The notes under the pieces: generated by a model
The model's database searches: none
Told to the model about the DNA's origin: nothing
Seen by the model: only the letters and a program-made list of their open reading frames with translations
Source: Algiphilus sp965216485
GTDB taxonomy: Bacteria; Pseudomonadota; Gammaproteobacteria; Nevskiales; Nevskiaceae
Assembly: GCF_965216485.1 (NCBI RefSeq)
Contig: NZ_OZ244162.1
Location: 1,116,001 to 1,180,000 of the forward strand
DNA: 64,000 nt
Direction of reading: 5' to 3'
Position numbers and translations under genes: made by a program
Part shown: positions 27,904 through 37,322 of the stretch, one piece after another
Position numbering within the stretch: position 1 is the stretch's first letter
How the letters are laid out: each line of letters starts with the position of its first letter

Positions 27904-30762
27904 ATGACTGAAACAAGCCCCAGTGCGCGTACGGCGCAACTGCTGAAACGTCTTGCCGAGGCGGTGGAGGACGAGGACGCAGCGCTGCCGGAGGACGCGG
28001 TCCGCATTTTGAACGCCAGCCGCTTCGTGACCGAATGTCTGGAGCGTTGGACGCTTGCCTCGGTGCGTGATGCGCTGCTCGGTCTGAAAGATCCGCTCGA
28101 TCCTGCCGTGCTGATGGCTGTGCTGCTTCCTGAAGGCGGGCCCGAAGATGAGGACGCTTATCTGCGCGATCTGCGTCATCTCCGCAATCGGGCCATGGTG
28201 CATCTAGCCTGGCGCGCCATGGACGGTCGCGATGATCTGGAAGCTACCTTGACTGGCCTGTCCGGATTGGCTCGGCATTGCATTGCACACGCCTTGGAGC
28301 GGGCCCGCGCCCGGTGCACGGCGCGCTTTGGAATACCGCGCGACCGGAAGGGCGAGGAAGTACCGTGCATCGTGCTGGGCATGGGCAAGCTCGGAGGCGG
28401 CGAGCTGAATTTTTCCTCCGATGTCGATCTGATGCTGTTCTATGGTGCGGCCGGGCAGTGCGATGGCAGTGCGGAAACGGCCAACGAACAGTATTTTGCG
28501 CAAGTGGTTCGGCTGCTCACGCGCTATCTGGCCGAAACCACGCCCAACGGCTTCTGCTTCCGGGTCGACTGGGCGCTCCGGCCTTTCGGCGGCTCGGGGC
28601 CGTCAGCTATGCATTTCGCTGCGGCCGAGGATTACTACCAGTCGCACGGGCGCGAGTGGGAGCGCTACGCGATGATCAAGGCGGACGTGGTCGCTGGCGA
28701 TCAAGCTGCCGGACGCCGCTTCCTCGACATGCTGCAGCCTTTCGTCTATCGCCGCTATCTCGATTACACCGCCATCGAGTCGCTGCGCGACCTGAAGCGG
28801 CGCATTGCCGAGGACGCGGCCCGTCGGCGTCAACGCGACAACATCAAGCTCGGTCGCGGTGGTATCCGGGATCTGGAGTTCGTCGTACAAGCCTTCCAGC
28901 TGATTCGCGGTGGCCAGGAGGCATCCCTGCGCAGCCGTTCGCTGCGGACGACCCTGGCGGCGCTGGGTCAAGGCGGCCACCTTCCCGCCGAACAGGTTGC
29001 CGCCCTCGATGACGCTTACGTCCTGCTGCGTCGGGTGGAGAATGCGCTGCAGATGCGGGCAGATCAGCAAACCCACGCACTGCCCGAAAACGCAGAGGAA
29101 CGCGCCGCCGTCGCGGCGGCGCTGGACAGCGACTGGGATGCCTTGATGCAGACGCTGAACGCGGCGCGGGAGGATGTGGCGTCAGCCTTCGACTCCCTCT
29201 TTGCCGACCCCGACGCCGGCCAGGACGAAGTGGCCCAGGGGATGGAAGCGGTCGAACGGCTCTGGCACTCGGATATAACCGCCGCCGCCGCTGCCGAGCA
29301 GCTGCAGTCGCATTTTTCCGAGGACGATGCACTGCGCGCCACCCAAGCCGTGGAACGACTGCGGCAGAGCAAGCTCGTACGCGATATGCGCGAGTTATCC
29401 CAGACCAGGTTGATGGAGCTGATCAGCCGCCTGTTCGACGAATCCATCGATGTGCCCGCTCCGGGCAAGGCACTGGTGCGCGCCATGGAGGTCATCGAAC
29501 GCCTTGCCGGCCGCAGTACCTACGTCAGTCTGCTGCGCGAATCCGCTTCGGCGCGGGGACAGCTGTTGCGGCTTTGCATGGCGAGTCCTTGGATCACCCA
29601 TCTGCTCGCGCAGCAGCCCATGTTGCTGGACCAGTTGCTCGATGCGCGTGCGCTGTATGAACCCCCAGACCGTGACACCATGACGGCCGAGCTGGCCCGT
29701 CGGCTCGACGCCATGACTGCAAGCGACCTGGAAGGCCGAATGAACCTGCTGCGACGCTTTCGGCAGGAGATCATGCTGCGCGTGGCAGCAGCAGACCGAC
29801 TCGCCGATTTGCCGTTGCCCAAGGTCAGTGATCGCCTGACGTGGTTGGCGGAAACCATCCTGGAGGCGACCATCGACGAAGTCTGGCGCGAGATGCGGGC
29901 CGAGTACGGCAGCCCACGCCGGGCCGACGGCTCGGAAGCCGGCTTCGCGGTCATCGGATACGGCAAGCTGGGCGGCATCGAGATGGGCTACGGCTCCGAC
30001 CTCGACGTGGTCTTCCTGCATGACTGTGACGACCAGGACGGTGAGACAACGCAGGGCCGGCGCAGCATTGCCAATGCCGTGTGGTTTTCGCGATTCGCCC
30101 AGCGCCTCGTGCACTGGCTCTCGACACAGACCGCCGCGGGCCGTGCCTACGAGGTGGATTTGCAACTACGTCCCAGCGGCAGTGCCGGGCTGCTGGTGAC
30201 CAGCCTGGAATCCTTCGCCCACTATCAACGCAACAAGGCGTGGACCTGGGAACACCAGGCGCTGGTGCGCGCACGCCATGTCTGCGGCAGCCCGACCATT
30301 GGTGAAGGCTTTCGGCAGTTGCGTCATGAATTGCTCTGCCGCGAGCGCGATCCGATTCAGCTTGCGGGCGAGATCGTCGCCATGCGCGACAAGATGCGGC
30401 AACACCTCGATAAGAGCAGCGAAAGCTACTGGGATCTGAAGCAGGGGGCGGGCGGTCTCGCGGATCTGGAATTTGCCACCCAGTTCCTCGTGCTGAGCCA
30501 TGCGGCAGCGCATCCTGCACTCACCCAGTGGTCCGATCAATGGCGTCAGACCGACGCCCTTGTTGAGGCGGGCATTCTTGCCAAGGCGCAGGCCGACGCT
30601 GCCATTGGCGCCTATCGCGAGCTGCGTGCGCTGGTTCACGAGCGCGCCCTCGACGAGGCGGATGGCCTGGTGCCGGCGGGAACTGCCGAGGACGCGCGCG
30701 GCTCGGTGCAGGCGCTCTGGCAACTCTGCACTGAAGCAGCGGGCCCACGCGACGCGTCGTAG
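27904..30762 (+). CDS. glnE: Bifunctional glutamine synthetase adenylyltransferase / adenylyl-removing enzyme
   Basis: A 952-residue regulator of glutamine synthetase. It has two nucleotidyltransferase domains: an N-terminal adenylyl-removing one with GMGKLGGGELNFSSDVDLMLF near residue 160, and a C-terminal adenylylating one with GYGKLGGIEMGYGSDLDVVF near residue 690. A helical PII-sensing linker lies between. It responds to PII and glutamine in nitrogen control. The ATG at 27904 begins a normal GlnE N-terminus. ilvE follows by 34 bases, a common gammaproteobacterial pairing. Confidence 0.97.
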   Translation: MTETSPSARTAQLLKRLAEAVEDEDAALPEDAVRILNASRFVTECLERWTLASVRDALLGLKDPLDPAVLMAVLLPEGGPEDEDAYLRDLRHLRNRAMVHLAWRAMDGRDDLEATLTGLSGLARHCIAHALERARARCTARFGIPRDRKGEEVPCIVLGMGKLGGGELNFSSDVDLMLFYGAAGQCDGSAETANEQYFAQVVRLLTRYLAETTPNGFCFRVDWALRPFGGSGPSAMHFAAAEDYYQSHGREWERYAMIKADVVAGDQAAGRRFLDMLQPFVYRRYLDYTAIESLRDLKRRIAEDAARRRQRDNIKLGRGGIRDLEFVVQAFQLIRGGQEASLRSRSLRTTLAALGQGGHLPAEQVAALDDAYVLLRRVENALQMRADQQTHALPENAEERAAVAAALDSDWDALMQTLNAAREDVASAFDSLFADPDAGQDEVAQGMEAVERLWHSDITAAAAAEQLQSHFSEDDALRATQAVERLRQSKLVRDMRELSQTRLMELISRLFDESIDVPAPGKALVRAMEVIERLAGRSTYVSLLRESASARGQLLRLCMASPWITHLLAQQPMLLDQLLDARALYEPPDRDTMTAELARRLDAMTASDLEGRMNLLRRFRQEIMLRVAAADRLADLPLPKVSDRLTWLAETILEATIDEVWREMRAEYGSPRRADGSEAGFAVIGYGKLGGIEMGYGSDLDVVFLHDCDDQDGETTQGRRSIANAVWFSRFAQRLVHWLSTQTAAGRAYEVDLQLRPSGSAGLLVTSLESFAHYQRNKAWTWEHQALVRARHVCGSPTIGEGFRQLRHELLCRERDPIQLAGEIVAMRDKMRQHLDKSSESYWDLKQGAGGLADLEFATQFLVLSHAAAHPALTQWSDQWRQTDALVEAGILAKAQADAAIGAYRELRALVHERALDEADGLVPAGTAEDARGSVQALWQLCTEAAGPRDAS

Positions 30763-30796
30763 AATGCGCGCTTCGGATTTTCAGGACCACTAAGCG

Positions 30797-31720
30797 ATGA
30801 GTTTCGCCGATCGAGACGGGTATATCTGGTATGACGGGGACATGGTGCCGTGGCGTGAGGCGACCACCCACGTACTGACCTACTCCCTGCATTACGGTGT
30901 GGGCTGCTTTGAAGGTGTGCGCGCCTACAACACACCCAAGGGCACGGCGATTTTTCGTCTTCAGGAGCACACGCGCCGCCTGTTCAACAGCGCCAAGATC
31001 CTCGGCATGCCCATGCCCTTCAGTCAGGAGCAGATCAACGAGGCGCAAAAGGAAGTGCTGCGTGCCAATGAACTGAAGGAAGCCTATCTGCGGCCTATGG
31101 TGTTCTACGGTTCCGAGGGCATGGGGCTGCGCGCTGACAATCTCAAAGTACACGTCATCGTCGCCGCCTGGCCGTGGGGCAGTTATCTGGGCGCTGAAAA
31201 CCTCGAAAAGGGCATCCGCGTCCGCACCAGTTCCTTCTCACGGCATCACATCAATGCTGCCATGTGCCGCGCGAAGGCCAACGGCAACTACATCAACTCC
31301 ATGATGGCGCTCGGTGAAGCCACCCGCGATGGCTATGACGAGGCGCTCATGCTGGATACCGAAGGCCACGTCGCGGAGGGCAGTGCGGAGAACATCTTCC
31401 TGGTGCGCGATGGCGTGCTCTCCACGCCGGATCTCAACTCCTGCCTCGACGGCATCACGCGCAAGACCGTGATGACCCTGGCGCAGGAAGCCGGCTACAG
31501 CGTGCGTGAGCGCCGCATCACCCGGGACGAGGTGTACATCGCCGACGAGGCCTTTTTCACCGGAACTGCGGCCGAAGTCACCCCCATTCGCGAAGTCGAT
31601 GCGCGTGCCATCGGTGATGGCAAGCGGGGACCGATCACCGAGGAACTGCAGCGGACCTACCTTGAAGTCGTCAAGGGTGGGGGTGCGCAGCACGAGCATT
31701 GGCGGGCGTATATCAGCTAG
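30797..31720 (+). CDS. ilvE: Branched-chain amino acid aminotransferase
   Basis: A 307-residue PLP enzyme for the last step of valine, leucine and isoleucine synthesis. It opens with YIWYDGDMVPWREATTHVL, then HYGVGCFEGVRAYNT, the lysine region CRAKANGNYINSMMAL, and the phosphate loop EGSAENIFLVRDG with FFTGTAAEVTPI. The length is typical of class IV transaminases. It is downstream of glnE and is followed by the repeat-rich gene-free region. Confidence 0.97.
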   Translation: MSFADRDGYIWYDGDMVPWREATTHVLTYSLHYGVGCFEGVRAYNTPKGTAIFRLQEHTRRLFNSAKILGMPMPFSQEQINEAQKEVLRANELKEAYLRPMVFYGSEGMGLRADNLKVHVIVAAWPWGSYLGAENLEKGIRVRTSSFSRHHINAAMCRAKANGNYINSMMALGEATRDGYDEALMLDTEGHVAEGSAENIFLVRDGVLSTPDLNSCLDGITRKTVMTLAQEAGYSVRERRITRDEVYIADEAFFTGTAAEVTPIREVDARAIGDGKRGPITEELQRTYLEVVKGGGAQHEHWRAYIS

Positions 31721-31742
31721 GTCTTACCTGGCGATGCCGCTT

Positions 31743-31774
31743 AGCGGCGAGCCAGTTCCTGTGCCCTTGGCGGG
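31743..31774. repeat. Repeat module C, copy 1
   Basis: A 32-base module beginning AGCGGCGAGCCAGT and ending CCCTTGGCGGG. A second copy with one mismatch is at 32267-32298. The copy spacing is 524 bases, unlike modules A and B. Confidence 0.85.
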
Positions 31775-31780
31775 CACCGG

Positions 31781-32054
31781 GGTCGGCGTCAGCCGGCCCA
31801 GGCCACCCGTGGGCACCATGGCTTTGGTTCCTTTGGCCGTAACCAAAGGAACCCGCGCGTTCTGAACGAATCACTCGAGAGTGGATTGCTACAGAGCGCG
31901 GGACCCTTGGCGATCAGGTTTCATCTTTTGATTGCTCCAATAACCACCTTCGCTCGTGGTTCCGCACCTGTGATGCTCTGAGCTCTGATCTGAGCACTCT
32001 GCCGGGTGCGGGTCCCTTTCTCTGCTTGCCCAGAGAAAGGAACCAAAGAGAGGG
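31781..32054. repeat. Repeat module A, copy 1
   Basis: A 274-base module duplicated at 32415-32685. It is bounded by two large hairpins. Hairpin 1 (31826-31853) has perfect 11-base arms GGTTCCTTTGG and CCAAAGGAACC with a 6-base loop. Hairpin 2 (32011-32044) has 14-base arms starting GGTCCCTTTCTCTG and ending CAGAGAAAGGAACC with one mismatch. The two hairpins share GGTTCCTTT-type ends, as in REP- or MITE-like elements. Confidence 0.9.
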
Positions 32055-32062
32055 CACCCCAC

Positions 32063-32247
32063 ACCCGCGCCGGCCCTAGCGGGCCGGGCCCCTACGTAGC
32101 GCCTGTGCTCGGGGTCGGCCTGACACGACGTCCCTGTCGTGACAGGCCTTGGCTGGCCGTCCCTGGCCAGCCATCCCCTGCGCGCAGGCGCTACTCCGGC
32201 GCGGGTGCAGGGGGAATGAACAGGCTCGTCGCTTCGCGACATCGCGG
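32063..32247. repeat. Repeat module B, copy 1
   Basis: A GC-rich module of about 185 bases, nearly identical to 32817-33000. It contains ACCCGCGCCGG near its start and the inverse CCGGCGCGGGT near 32197, plus a stem at 32117-32148 built on GGCCTGACACGAC and its near-complement. In copy 1 it follows module A after only 8 bases. Confidence 0.9.
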
Positions 32248-32266
32248 AATAGCGGCGATTCCGCGC

Positions 32267-32298
32267 AGCGGCGAGCCAGTCCCTGTGCCCTTGGCGGG
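32267..32298. repeat. Repeat module C, copy 2
   Basis: Second copy of the 32-base module at 31743-31774, one mismatch. It is followed by a distinct GC-rich stretch, 32299-32414, that leads into module A copy 2; a degenerate relative of its start is seen near 33019 (GCGGGTGGTCGCATC). Confidence 0.8.
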
Positions 32299-32414
32299 TG
32301 GCCGGATCGGGTGGCGCGCGCAGGGGGTGCGAGACAGGACGTCGAGCAAGGGCTGCGGCGGCATGGACGCCGCCTCAGGCCGACCCCGAGCACGACGCTC
32401 GATCCGGCCACCTG

Positions 32415-32685
32415 GGTCGGCGTAGCCGGCCCAGGCCACCCGTGGGCATCAGGGCTTTGGTTCCTTTGGCCGTAACCAAAGGAACCCGCGCGTTCTGAGT
32501 GATTCACTCGATAGTGGATTGCTTCAGAGCGCGGAACCCTTGGCGATCCGGTGGCAGTATCGGCTGCTCCAATAACCACCTTCGCTCAGGTTCCGCACCT
32601 GTGATGCTAGGAGTTCTGGTCTGATCACCACGACCGGTGCGGGTTCCTTTCTCTGCTTGCCCAGAGAAAGGAACCAAAGAGAGGG
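32415..32685. repeat. Repeat module A, copy 2
   Basis: A 271-base copy of module A. Both hairpins are conserved: hairpin 1 at 32459-32486 with perfect 11-base arms, and hairpin 2 at 32642-32675 with perfect 14-base arms GGTTCCTTTCTCTG and CAGAGAAAGGAACC. Copy 2 is thus the better-paired one. Sequence between the hairpins has diverged more than the hairpins. Confidence 0.9.
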
Positions 32686-32816
32686 TGAGATACGACCGAC
32701 GCGCCAGTGGCGCGTCGCAGCGTGTCGAACGCCCGGACAGGACGTCCGGGCAGGGGGTGGCTCGAAAGTGGTGAGGCTGCGCCAGGGATGGCAATGAGCA
32801 CGGGGAATTTCTCTTG

Positions 32817-33000
32817 ACCCGCGCCGGCCCTGTCTGGCCGGGCCCCTGCGTAGCGCCTGTGCTTGGGGTCGGCCTGACACGACGTCCCTGTCGTGACAGG
32901 CCTTGGCTGGCGGTCCCTGGCCAGCCATCCCTGCGCGCAGGCGCTACTCCGGCGCGGGTGCAGGGGACTCAATACGGCTCGTCGCTGCGCGACATCGCAG
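32817..33000. repeat. Repeat module B, copy 2
   Basis: A copy of module B. It is separated from module A copy 2 by 131 bases (32686-32816) that are absent from copy 1. That insert carries its own hairpin, GCCCGGAC and GTCCGGGC with a 5-base loop, at about 32731-32751. The different module spacing shows a mosaic origin and not a simple tandem duplication. Confidence 0.9.
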
Positions 33001-33095
33001 CATGCAAACGCTGCCGTTAGCGGGTGGTCGCATCAGGTGGTGCGCGCTGCGCAACGACTGCACAGCATTACAACGGGGCAACCAGCTCGGACGAA

Positions 33096-34472
33096 TCAAG
33101 AACCCCGCGATGCATCCTCTGCCGCGGCCCGCACCCGCGCCGGCGCGGTGCCACCCACATGATCACGTGCTGCCACCGAGCCCTCGACGGTCAGTACCTC
33201 GAAGACGTCGGATTCGATGGTTGCGGAAAAGCCCTTGAGGGTCTCCAGCGACAGGGATGCCAGGTCGGTGCCGTGCTGCACGGCATGGGCGACGACGCTG
33301 CCGACGACGTGGTGGGCATCGCGGAAGGCCATACCTTTGCCCACGAGGTAGTCGGCAAGGTCGGTGGCGGTGGAATAGCCCTGAATGGCTGCATTGCGAC
33401 AGGCCGTTCGATTCACGGTCAAGGCGGGAACCAGTTCCGCATAGAGGGCGACGCAGGCTGCGGTGGTGTCGTGCGCGTCGAACAGCGGTTCCTTGTCCTC
33501 CTGGTTATCCCGGTTGTAGGCGAGTGGCTGGGCTTTCATGAGCATGAGCAGGCTCATCAGATCGCCCGCGGTGCGCGCGCTCTTGCCACGGACCAGTTCG
33601 GGGACATCGGGATTCTTCTTCTGCGGCATGATCGAACTGCCGGTGCAGAAGCGATCCGGCAACTGGACGAAGCCGAACATCGGGGTGTTCCAGAGGATGA
33701 GTTCCTCGCTCCAGCGCGACAGGTGCACCATGAGCAGGCTGCAGGCCGACACGAACTCGATGGCGAAGTCGCGATCCGATACCGTGTCCAGGGAGTTGGC
33801 CGTGACGCCATCGAAACCCAGTTGCTCGGCAACATAGGCGCGGTCGATGGGATAGACCGTCCCGGCCAGGGCGGCAGCGCCCAGCGGGCAGATGTTGGTT
33901 CGACGACGGGCGTCGAGCAAGCGCTCGCGATCGCGCAGGATCTGTTCGCGCCAGGCCAGCATGTGGTGGCCGAAAGTCACTGGCTGCGCGACCTGCAGAT
34001 GGGTAAAGCCAGGCATGATGGTGTCGGCTTCGCGCGCTGCCAGGGCGCGCAGGGCTTCGCTCAGGCGATCCAGGTCGGCGACCAGCCCGTCGATGGCATC
34101 GCGCACGTACAGTCGCACGTCGGTGGCAATCTGATCATTGCGCGAGCGACCGGTGTGGAGCCGCTTGCCGGCATCCCCGATGCGCTCGGTAAGCGCCTGC
34201 TCGATGTTCATGTGCACGTCTTCCAGCGCGGTACGCCATTCAAAGCGCCCGGCCTCGATGTCGCCGGCAATGGCATCCAGCCCCGCGCATATGGCATCGA
34301 CATCCGCTGTGGGTAGCACGCCCACCCGGCCCAACATGCGCGCATGTGCCTTCGATCCGGCAATATCGTGCTTCCAGAGGCGAGCGTCGAAGCTGACCGA
34401 TTCGCTGAAGGCTTCGACGGCTTCGGAGGTCGATTCCGAGAATCGACCGCCCCATAATTTGGCGTTGGACAT
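33096..34472 (-). CDS. argH: Argininosuccinate lyase
   Basis: A 458-residue enzyme of the last arginine-synthesis step, releasing fumarate. It opens MSNAKLWGGRFSE and has TGRSRNDQIATDVRLY, the FTHLQVAQPVTFGHHM motif and the fumarase/aspartase-family signature GSSIMPQKKNPDVPE with the catalytic serine loop. The ATG at 34472 is preferred over an upstream frame extension. It is divergent from algZ, matching the argH / algZ-algR order of Pseudomonas. Its 3-prime end abuts the repeat region. Confidence 0.97.
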   Translation of the reverse strand: MSNAKLWGGRFSESTSEAVEAFSESVSFDARLWKHDIAGSKAHARMLGRVGVLPTADVDAICAGLDAIAGDIEAGRFEWRTALEDVHMNIEQALTERIGDAGKRLHTGRSRNDQIATDVRLYVRDAIDGLVADLDRLSEALRALAAREADTIMPGFTHLQVAQPVTFGHHMLAWREQILRDRERLLDARRRTNICPLGAAALAGTVYPIDRAYVAEQLGFDGVTANSLDTVSDRDFAIEFVSACSLLMVHLSRWSEELILWNTPMFGFVQLPDRFCTGSSIMPQKKNPDVPELVRGKSARTAGDLMSLLMLMKAQPLAYNRDNQEDKEPLFDAHDTTAACVALYAELVPALTVNRTACRNAAIQGYSTATDLADYLVGKGMAFRDAHHVVGSVVAHAVQHGTDLASLSLETLKGFSATIESDVFEVLTVEGSVAARDHVGGTAPARVRAAAEDASRGS

Positions 34473-34535
34473 GGTGCGCAGGGAACGAGAAAACAGGGCG
34501 GCTAGTATAGGCAGCCACATCGCTTGGAGCTGTCG

Positions 34536-35645
34536 ATGATCTTTGCCGCGCGAACCGGGGCCGAGTCAGCTGCCACAGCGCTGCCGGATTTCTGCCGGCT
34601 GCGCCGGCTGGGCGCGCTGGCCTTGATCGTTGAGATCATGGCTCTTGTGTTCGCGCTGATCGCGCCCGGTTCCGCGCAACTGCTGCTTGCCCGCTTCGTG
34701 CTGATTTCCGCCTATTTGCAGACCATCTCCTTGCTGTCCGCAGCCGGTCTTTGCCTGTTGCGTCGATGGATGGCGGAGCGCACTGGTATGCCGGTGTTTC
34801 TGATGGCGTGGGGCCTGATTGTGGGCGTGGCAATGGGTGTGAGTGCGCTCGGATTTTCGCTGTCTCGCGAGGTGCTCGACCCCAGCGTGCTTACCGACGA
34901 ACCCCGTTCCTATTTCATTCTGCGCAATGCCGTGGTGGCCGGCCTGCTGGGCCTGCTGGTGCTGCGCTATTTCTCGCTACGCGCGCAGTGGGAAGAACAC
35001 ATCCGGGCCGACAGCGAAGTGCGCTATCAGTCGCTCTCGGCCCGTATCCGGCCGCATTTTCTGTTCAACTGCCTGAACAGCATTGCGGCACTCATCGCCA
35101 TCAAGCCGGCAGCCGCCGAGACCATGGTGGAAGATCTCGCCGACCTGTTTCGTGCCAGCCTCGCCAAGGGCGATCCACTGGTCACCATGGCTGAAGAGAT
35201 CGATCTGGTGAGAAAATTCGCGCGCATCGAGCAGACGCGCCTTGGCGCCCGGCTCGGCATTGACTGGGATGTGGCCGAGGACGTGATGCCGATGTCGATT
35301 CCGCGCCTGACCATCCAGCCGCTGGTAGAGAACGCCGTGCATCACGGTGCGGCGCGGTCCGTGGGCGCCGTCACCATCGTCGTGCGTGCCGTGCTGGAAG
35401 GCAGCACGCTGGTGGTGGAGGTGATCAACCCTTTGCCACCGGCGGACGCGGATCAACACGAAAAGGGTTCAGGTACCGCCATAGGCAATATTGCCCAGCG
35501 CGTGCGCCTACTATACGGTGCTGAGGCATCATTGAAGCTGCATCGGGGAGAAGAGCACTTCTGCGCACGCCTTCAATTGCCAGCGCGCCCACTGGACGCA
35601 GAACAATCAGAGAGTTCACAGAACTATGCGAGTGATAATCGTTGA
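34536..35645 (+). CDS. algZ: Sensor histidine kinase, AlgZ/FimS (LytS) type
   Basis: A 369-residue inner-membrane kinase. About four membrane helices occupy residues 25-145. The histidine kinase region begins RYQSLSARIRPHFLFNCLNS with phospho-acceptor His174. The N box is LTIQPLVENAVHHG and a reduced G box lies in GSGTAIGNIAQRV. This is the His_kinase domain of LytS/YehU-type sensors. A GGAG ribosome-binding site lies 7 bases before the ATG at 34536. It overlaps the response-regulator gene by 20 bases, so the two form a two-component pair. In Pseudomonas AlgZR controls alginate and type IV pili; the role here is inferred. Confidence 0.9.
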   Translation: MIFAARTGAESAATALPDFCRLRRLGALALIVEIMALVFALIAPGSAQLLLARFVLISAYLQTISLLSAAGLCLLRRWMAERTGMPVFLMAWGLIVGVAMGVSALGFSLSREVLDPSVLTDEPRSYFILRNAVVAGLLGLLVLRYFSLRAQWEEHIRADSEVRYQSLSARIRPHFLFNCLNSIAALIAIKPAAAETMVEDLADLFRASLAKGDPLVTMAEEIDLVRKFARIEQTRLGARLGIDWDVAEDVMPMSIPRLTIQPLVENAVHHGAARSVGAVTIVVRAVLEGSTLVVEVINPLPPADADQHEKGSGTAIGNIAQRVRLLYGAEASLKLHRGEEHFCARLQLPARPLDAEQSESSQNYASDNR

Positions 35646-36378
35646 CGATGAACCGCTGGCGCGGGAGCGCCTCCGCCGCCTGGTAGCCGAGTTCCCGGGC
35701 TATGAGGTTGTCGGAGAGGCCAGCGACGGGGAAAGTGCGCTGGATGTCATTGACGATGAGCAACCCGACATCGTCTTTCTCGATATCCGGATGGGAGGCA
35801 TGGACGGCCTGCAGGTCGCGCGTCAGCTCAACGAGTTGGACATGCCGCCCGCGGTCATCTTCACCACGGCCTACGCCGAACATGCGCTTTCGGCCTTCGA
35901 CGCGGCAGCGGCCGGTTACCTGCTCAAGCCCATACGTAAAGAAAAATTGCGAGACATACTGCTGCGCGTCCGTCGTCCGAGCCGCGCCCATCAGGTTGCG
36001 CCCCGCGAAGCCTCCGGCGAATCGCCCAAGCGAGAATTCGTGTTGGCTACGACCCGCGACGGGCTGGTCCGCATCCCCTGGTCCGACGTGGTCTATTTCC
36101 TCGCCGACCAGAAGTACACCACCGTGCACCATCTGCACGGGGAAGTCCTGATCGAGGAGTCGCTGAAGATGCTCGAACAGGATTTCGCTCCATGGTTCAT
36201 CCGGGTGCATCGCAAGGCATTGGTTGCCACGCGCTTCATCCACAGCCTCGAACGCGGCAAGGGCGATGAAGAGCATCACTGGCTCCGCGTCCGTCACGCG
36301 GATCAACTGATTCCCGTGTCACGCCGTCGATTGCCCGAAGTCCGCCGCTTTATTCAGGACAGCTCCGGCAGCGAATGA
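35626..36378 (+). CDS. algR: LytTR family response regulator, AlgR type
   Basis: A 250-residue regulator. Residues 1-120 form a receiver with VDDEP, phospho-acceptor Asp53 in FLDIRMGGMDGL and the lysine in LLKPIRKEKL. Residues of about 140-245 form a LytTR DNA-binding domain with DQKYTTVHHLHGEVLIEESL in pieces and FIRVHRKALVATRFI. It is the partner of AlgZ. Its stop overlaps the hemC start (ATGA), placing haem synthesis genes on the same transcript, as in Pseudomonas. Confidence 0.93.
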   Translation: MRVIIVDDEPLARERLRRLVAEFPGYEVVGEASDGESALDVIDDEQPDIVFLDIRMGGMDGLQVARQLNELDMPPAVIFTTAYAEHALSAFDAAAAGYLLKPIRKEKLRDILLRVRRPSRAHQVAPREASGESPKREFVLATTRDGLVRIPWSDVVYFLADQKYTTVHHLHGEVLIEESLKMLEQDFAPWFIRVHRKALVATRFIHSLERGKGDEEHHWLRVRHADQLIPVSRRRLPEVRRFIQDSSGSE

Positions 36379-37322
36379 CGTCCAGCGCCGCAGAAGCGCA
36401 AGCGCTGCGCATTGCCACGCGCCGCTCGCCACTGGCGCTGTGGCAGGCGGAGTTCGTTGCGGCCCGGCTGCGTGCGGCGCAACCGAGTCTTCACGTCTCC
36501 CTCGTACCGATGACTACGCAAGGAGATCGCGAGCTGTCGCGCAGCCTGGCCACCAGCGGCGGCAAGGGCCTGTTCGTGAAGGAACTCGAGGTGGCCATGC
36601 TCGAAGGCCGCGCCGATATTGCGGTGCATTCGATGAAGGATGTGCCGGCACAGCTCCCCGACGGCCTCCGCATCACGACTGTGCTCCCGGCGGAAGATCC
36701 GCGCGACGCCTTCGTCAGCCATTCTGTGGCCCGTTTAAGCGATCTGCCTCAGCACGCGCGCGTGGGCACGGCCAGCCTGCGCCGCCAATCCCAGCTACTG
36801 GCGATGCGCCCGGATCTGCAGATCGAAACCCTGCGAGGCAACGTCAATACGCGCCTGCAGCGGCTCGATGACGGCGATTTCGACGCCATCATGCTGGCCT
36901 GCGCCGGTCTGCGCCGTCTGGAATTCGGCGCCCGCATTCGTGAGGCGTTGGACCCGGCCCAGTTCGTACCGGCCTGTGCCCAGGGCATCATTGGTATCGA
37001 AGCGCGCGCCGATGACACTGCCACGCTGGCAGCGCTGGCGCCGCTGCATGACCCCGATACGGCCACGCGACTGGCCGCCGAGCGCAGCTTCTCGGCGCGG
37101 CTGGGTGGCGCCTGCACGGTGCCGGTGGCTGGGCACGCCCAGTTGACACAGGGACGCATCGCACTCGATGGCGTGGTTGCAAGCCCTAACGGGCGCCAGT
37201 TGGTGCGTGATCGCCACGAGGGCGACGCCGCCGATGCCGCGCTCGTCGGCCTGACTTTGGCCGAGCGCCTGCTCGACCAGGGCGCGCGCGCCATTCTCGC
37301 CGACATGGGGATCGAGGCATGA
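36375..37322 (+). CDS. hemC: Hydroxymethylbilane synthase (porphobilinogen deaminase)
   Basis: A 315-residue enzyme polymerising four porphobilinogens. It begins with LRIATRRSPLALWQAEFVA and has TQGDRELSRSLATSGGKGLFVKELE in part, AVHSMKDVPAQLPDG, RGNVNTRLQRLDDGDFDA, and the dipyrromethane-cofactor cysteine at about residue 247 in LGGACTVPVAGHA. The length is normal. It overlaps algR and hemD by 4 bases each. Confidence 0.97.
   Translation: MTSSAAEAQALRIATRRSPLALWQAEFVAARLRAAQPSLHVSLVPMTTQGDRELSRSLATSGGKGLFVKELEVAMLEGRADIAVHSMKDVPAQLPDGLRITTVLPAEDPRDAFVSHSVARLSDLPQHARVGTASLRRQSQLLAMRPDLQIETLRGNVNTRLQRLDDGDFDAIMLACAGLRRLEFGARIREALDPAQFVPACAQGIIGIEARADDTATLAALAPLHDPDTATRLAAERSFSARLGGACTVPVAGHAQLTQGRIALDGVVASPNGRQLVRDRHEGDAADAALVGLTLAERLLDQGARAILADMGIEA

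Larger units (their letters stand above)
31721..33095. other. Gene-free, repeat-rich intergenic region
   Basis: About 1.37 kb between ilvE and argH contains no credible gene. Short open frames occur, but they come from repeated DNA and lack ribosome-binding sites. The region is a mosaic of at least three duplicated modules (A, B and C) rich in perfect inverted repeats and GC-rich palindromes. The repeats are listed separately. No transposase, tRNA-like or array structure is visible. Confidence 0.85.

Noticed and set aside
31781..33000. CRISPR-like array in the repeat region
   Set aside because: Modules are long, few, unequally spaced and hairpin-rich, with no regular short repeats and unique spacers, and no cas gene nearby.
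32006..33020. Small open frames in the repeat region that encode similar peptides in both copies
   Set aside because: The similarity follows from the DNA repeats themselves. Frames start at arbitrary points, have no ribosome-binding sites and contain no domain.
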